A stretch of 43,901 bases of DNA from Saccharofermentans sp. (GTDB taxonomy: Bacteria; Bacillota; Clostridia; Saccharofermentanales; Saccharofermentanaceae), in assembly GCA_016292215.1 (NCBI GenBank), contig JAEFBB010000018.1, forward strand, positions 1-43,901, written 5' to 3'. The notes beneath the pieces were generated by a model. It had not been told where the DNA came from. It saw only the letters and a list, made by a program, of their open reading frames with translations, and searched no databases. Made by a program: the position numbers and the translations under genes. The stretch's first letter is position 1; every line of letters starts with the position of its first letter. Positions 41,768 through 43,901 of this stretch are shown piece after piece.

Positions 41768-42291
41768 AAAGATATCTGTCGTTAATTCTTGCCATACTGT
41801 TCTCTTTTGTCATCTTGTGCTCATGCTCAAAGAAGACGGACGAGACGGGCAACGGGCTGGAGAAATATCTCGGAGATTATTCATACAGCGATCCTGCTAT
41901 ATGCATGGTATACGAGCCCGTTGATGGTGAGGAAGACGGCGACGGCAATCCTCTTTACGGTATCCAGTACCGCAAGATCACAGATCTTGAAGGAGCCCTT
42001 GCTTCAGGCAACACGATGCTGATATATTTCTACAGCTCGATGTCTACTGACAGCGGCCCTATTACTGCAGCCGTCGAAGATCTGGCTCAGGCATATAACG
42101 GCAAGCTAATAGTGCTGATGCTCGATGCCATGGAGTATCCGGATCTGATGGAGAAATACAAGATCGAAGCGGTGCCTGAATTCGTTTTGAAAAAGCCGGG
42201 ACAGGCAGATAAGGTTTTCGAGAGTGTATCATATGAGTATTGGACGCTTAATGACGTAATAGATTGGCTTGGCACTAACGGCATAGCATAA
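41764..42291 (+). CDS. Thioredoxin-fold lipoprotein lacking the CxxC motif
   Basis: A 175-residue lipoprotein: signal MKRYLSLILAILFSFVI, then LCSC with a lipid-bearing Cys. The mature part has thioredoxin-like order: a TMLIYFYSS strand, the active-site position filled by SMSTDSGP, then KLIVLMLDAMEYPDLMEKY, and the EAVPEFVL loop with the cis-Pro. The two redox cysteines are absent, so it should not catalyse disulfide exchange; it may bind or hold a partner. The start is GTG, overlapping the ATPase stop. Confidence 0.68.
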   Translation: MKRYLSLILAILFSFVILCSCSKKTDETGNGLEKYLGDYSYSDPAICMVYEPVDGEEDGDGNPLYGIQYRKITDLEGALASGNTMLIYFYSSMSTDSGPITAAVEDLAQAYNGKLIVLMLDAMEYPDLMEKYKIEAVPEFVLKKPGQADKVFESVSYEYWTLNDVIDWLGTNGIA

Positions 42292-42301
42292 GGTGAGTAA
42301 T

Positions 42302-42796
42302 ATGGGAAATATCGTATCGATCAGCACAATTGGACAGGACAGTCACAGATTCGGCGAGCCTTGCGGTGAGACAGTCATCAGGCTCGGAGGAATCGGCATT
42401 CCCTTTGATAAGCCCATTGACGCAAACAGTGACGGCGACGTAGTCTTGCACGCTATCACCAATGCCATATCCGGGTTTACAGGTGTAAATATCCTTGGCG
42501 GCGAAGCAGACAAGATCTGCCTCGAGCAGGGCATAAAGGACAGCACGGTCTACCTTAAGAAAGCTCTCGAATACATGAAGGAAGGCAGGATCATTCACTG
42601 CTCGGTCACCATCGAGTGCCTCCGCCCGAAGCTCATGCCGCACATCCCGAAGATGAAAGAATCGGTAGGAGAGCTTCTCGGCATACCCGCAGCGTCAGTC
42701 GGCATCACGGCCACGACCGGTGAGGGCCTGACGGGATTTGGCCGCGGTGAAGGAATACAGGTATTCTGCATCCTGACTTTCGCAAAAGAGATTTAA
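42302..42796 (+). CDS. ispF: 2-C-methyl-D-erythritol 2,4-cyclodiphosphate synthase
   Basis: IspF cyclises CDP-methylerythritol phosphate to the cyclodiphosphate in the MEP isoprenoid pathway. I start at the ATG at 42302, with AAGGTG at 42290-42295; a GTG at 42293 lies inside that RBS. The 164-residue protein keeps the zinc ligands Asp13, His15 (GQDSHRFG) and His50 (SDGDVVLHAI), and the C-terminal ITATTGEGLTGFGRGEG. The usual GDIGxxFPDTD loop after the third ligand is replaced by GVNILGGEADK, so it is a divergent member. It converges with ispD, which makes the step before its substrate kinase. Confidence 0.87.
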   Translation: MGNIVSISTIGQDSHRFGEPCGETVIRLGGIGIPFDKPIDANSDGDVVLHAITNAISGFTGVNILGGEADKICLEQGIKDSTVYLKKALEYMKEGRIIHCSVTIECLRPKLMPHIPKMKESVGELLGIPAASVGITATTGEGLTGFGRGEGIQVFCILTFAKEI

Positions 42797-42803
42797 ATAA
42801 ATC

Positions 42804-42829
42804 AGCCCGCTTGCTTAAGCGGGCTTTTT
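42804..42829 (+). terminator. Terminator of ispF
   Basis: AGCCCGCTT (42804-42812) pairs perfectly with AAGCGGGCT (42817-42825) around GCTT and runs into TTTTT. It ends the rightward operon. The leftward ispD transcript starts its stop region beyond it and has no T-run on that side. Confidence 0.88.
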
Positions 42830-42833
42830 GTTA

Positions 42834-43583
42834 TCAGTCGTGGAAAGGTTCGCTCTCGCCTCTGGATCTTACGATCTCTGAAGCTATCGCGATATCTTCG
42901 GGAGTCGTTATCTTAAGGTTCGAATAAAGTCCCTTTGTAAGATAGACATCAAGTCCGTAGGAGGTCGCGAGGGCCGTGTCATCTGTTGCAGTCGTGCCTT
43001 CCGCGATGGCTCTCTCATAGCACATCTTTATGTCTTTGTACTTGAAGCCCTGGGGCGTAAGTATCTCATAAAACCTCGATCTGTCGGGAGTATCGATGAC
43101 TTTGATCTCGCCTCCGGACGTTACTTCAATCTTTTTTAATGTGTTCTTAACGGGCACGGCGGATGCGCAGACATCATGAGCGCCAAGGCCGTCGATGCAA
43201 GCTGTTATCTCGTCAGCCGTTACAAGGCAGCGCGCGCCGTCGTGAACAAGAACGAGGTCATCTTCAGATGCGTCAGAGATCATGTTAAGACCAAGTGAAA
43301 CAGACTCTGTTCTGGTATTTCCGCCGAGTGTGAAAACGATATCAAGATCGGGGAAATACTCCGTGCACATAGCCTTGAGGATATCGATGAGATCAGGTGT
43401 CGTGACGAGGATGATCTTATAATCCATATCTGCATAATTATTCCTGCAGACATCGGTAATGGCGCCCAAAGTCCTCAAGATGACGGGGCTCCCTTCGACA
43501 TTTCTCATGAGCTTGGGCTGGCCTGCGCCCATACGCGTTCCGCTTCCTGCGGCAGGTATCAGAAAATAGCATTTGCGGTTCAT
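42834..43583 (-). CDS. ispD: 2-C-methyl-D-erythritol 4-phosphate cytidylyltransferase
   Basis: IspD joins CTP and methylerythritol phosphate in the MEP pathway. The 249-residue protein has the nucleotidyltransferase signature LIPAAGSGTRMG then PKLM at residues 8-27, with the basic residues that hold CTP. LVHDGARCLV holds the metal-binding Asp, and ATDDTALA is the second conserved site. AAGGAGG precedes the ATG. It follows radA by 18 bases, so it belongs to the radA-ispD operon common in Bacillota. Confidence 0.93.
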   Translation of the reverse strand: MNRKCYFLIPAAGSGTRMGAGQPKLMRNVEGSPVILRTLGAITDVCRNNYADMDYKIILVTTPDLIDILKAMCTEYFPDLDIVFTLGGNTRTESVSLGLNMISDASEDDLVLVHDGARCLVTADEITACIDGLGAHDVCASAVPVKNTLKKIEVTSGGEIKVIDTPDRSRFYEILTPQGFKYKDIKMCYERAIAEGTTATDDTALATSYGLDVYLTKGLYSNLKITTPEDIAIASEIVRSRGESEPFHD

Positions 43584-43601
43584 AAGACTACCTCCTTGCG
43601 G

Positions 43602-43901
43602 TTAAGAGAACAGTATATCGACAGCTTCCTTAAGATTATCGGCATATATGAATTCAGGTACGGGTTTGCCTGCGAAAACTTCAGCCGAAGCATTGGCAAG
43701 CTCCTTCTCAAGAGCATCCTTGGAACTGCCGGGAAGGACAACGGTCGTTATGCCGAGCCTGGCAGAAGCAAGGCATCTTTTTAAGATCCTTGATACGGGT
43801 CTGATCTCGCCTGACAAACCGACTTCACCGAGTATCAGGGTATTGGGCTTAACGCTGACGCCTCTTGCAGAAGAGACTGTTGCCATGCATACGGCAAGAT
43901 C
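43602..43901 (-). CDS. radA: DNA repair protein RadA, C-terminal part (runs off the window)
   Basis: The last 99 codons of a gene that continues past the right edge. The frame is open to 43901, so the apparent ATG at 43886 is internal. The sequence DLAVCMATVSSARGVSVKP, then LGEVGLSGEIRPVSR, is the C-terminal Lon-like domain of RadA/Sms, which acts with RecA in branch migration during recombination. A Lon protease end is less likely because the tail (KEAVDILFS) fits RadA and ispD follows. Confidence 0.85.
   Translation of the reverse strand, partial: DLAVCMATVSSARGVSVKPNTLILGEVGLSGEIRPVSRILKRCLASARLGITTVVLPGSSKDALEKELANASAEVFAGKPVPEFIYADNLKEAVDILFS

Overview
The window looks like a chromosomal segment from an anaerobic member of the Clostridia (Bacillota). 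The evidence is a type II pantothenate kinase, HemZ, a pta-ackA acetate pathway, KtrAB, a DUF2975/Cro-like pair, TmcAL, the radA-ispD order and strong AAGGAGG-type ribosome binding sites. TTG and GTG starts are common. The genus cannot be fixed from the sequence; a rumen or gut clostridium is a guess. The segment is dense and mostly housekeeping. I see no phage, insertion sequence, rRNA or CRISPR array.

Layout. 1-4310: an operon of coaW, two membrane proteins (DUF1624 and DUF3810 types) and hemZ. 4427-7948: two convergent lipoprotein genes, one with a solute-binding domain. 8065-9037: tRNA-Pro(UGG), then a small Cro-like regulator with a DUF2975 membrane protein, preceded by a consensus promoter and a palindrome. 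9246-10289: a TrmH-family methyltransferase and rpsT. 10418-12907: a probable PD-(D/E)XK-fold protein, a 390-base intergenic region with a strikingly regular C-tract/G-tract array, and tmcAL. 12975-16734: an anchored extracytoplasmic protein, then pta-ackA. 16815-18828: ktrA and ktrB, reverse strand. 18951-23360: pcrA, a dGTPase-like HD protein and a YfbR-like HD nucleotidase. 23364-30339: two surface proteins (a glucosaminidase-like protein and a cohesin-like protein), a GtrA protein, folC and an anchored protein. 30336-37705: thrC, carA, a carB-dapF fusion gene and a HAD phosphatase. 37681-40846: an EamA transporter on the reverse strand, then an oxidoreductase, a QueT-like transporter and a methyltransferase. 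40919-43901: an Mrp/NBP35 ATPase, a thioredoxin-fold lipoprotein, ispF, and on the reverse strand ispD and the 3' end of radA.

How the genes fit together. Pta and AckA make ATP and acetate from acetyl-CoA, for which CoaW supplies the CoA. ThrC, CarA, CarB and DapF serve threonine, arginine/pyrimidine and lysine/peptidoglycan synthesis. IspD and IspF are two steps of the MEP isoprenoid pathway. The dGTPase and YfbR proteins act on deoxynucleotides beside the PcrA helicase gene.

Most worth a second look: (1) three copies of C5-N24-G4/5 separated by exactly 40 bases each, directly upstream of the nuclease-fold gene; (2) a single-frame CarB-DapF fusion of 1352 residues; (3) a leaderless-looking ktrB; (4) a palindrome beside the DUF2975/HTH promoter; (5) a divergent IspF and a thioredoxin-fold lipoprotein without CxxC.
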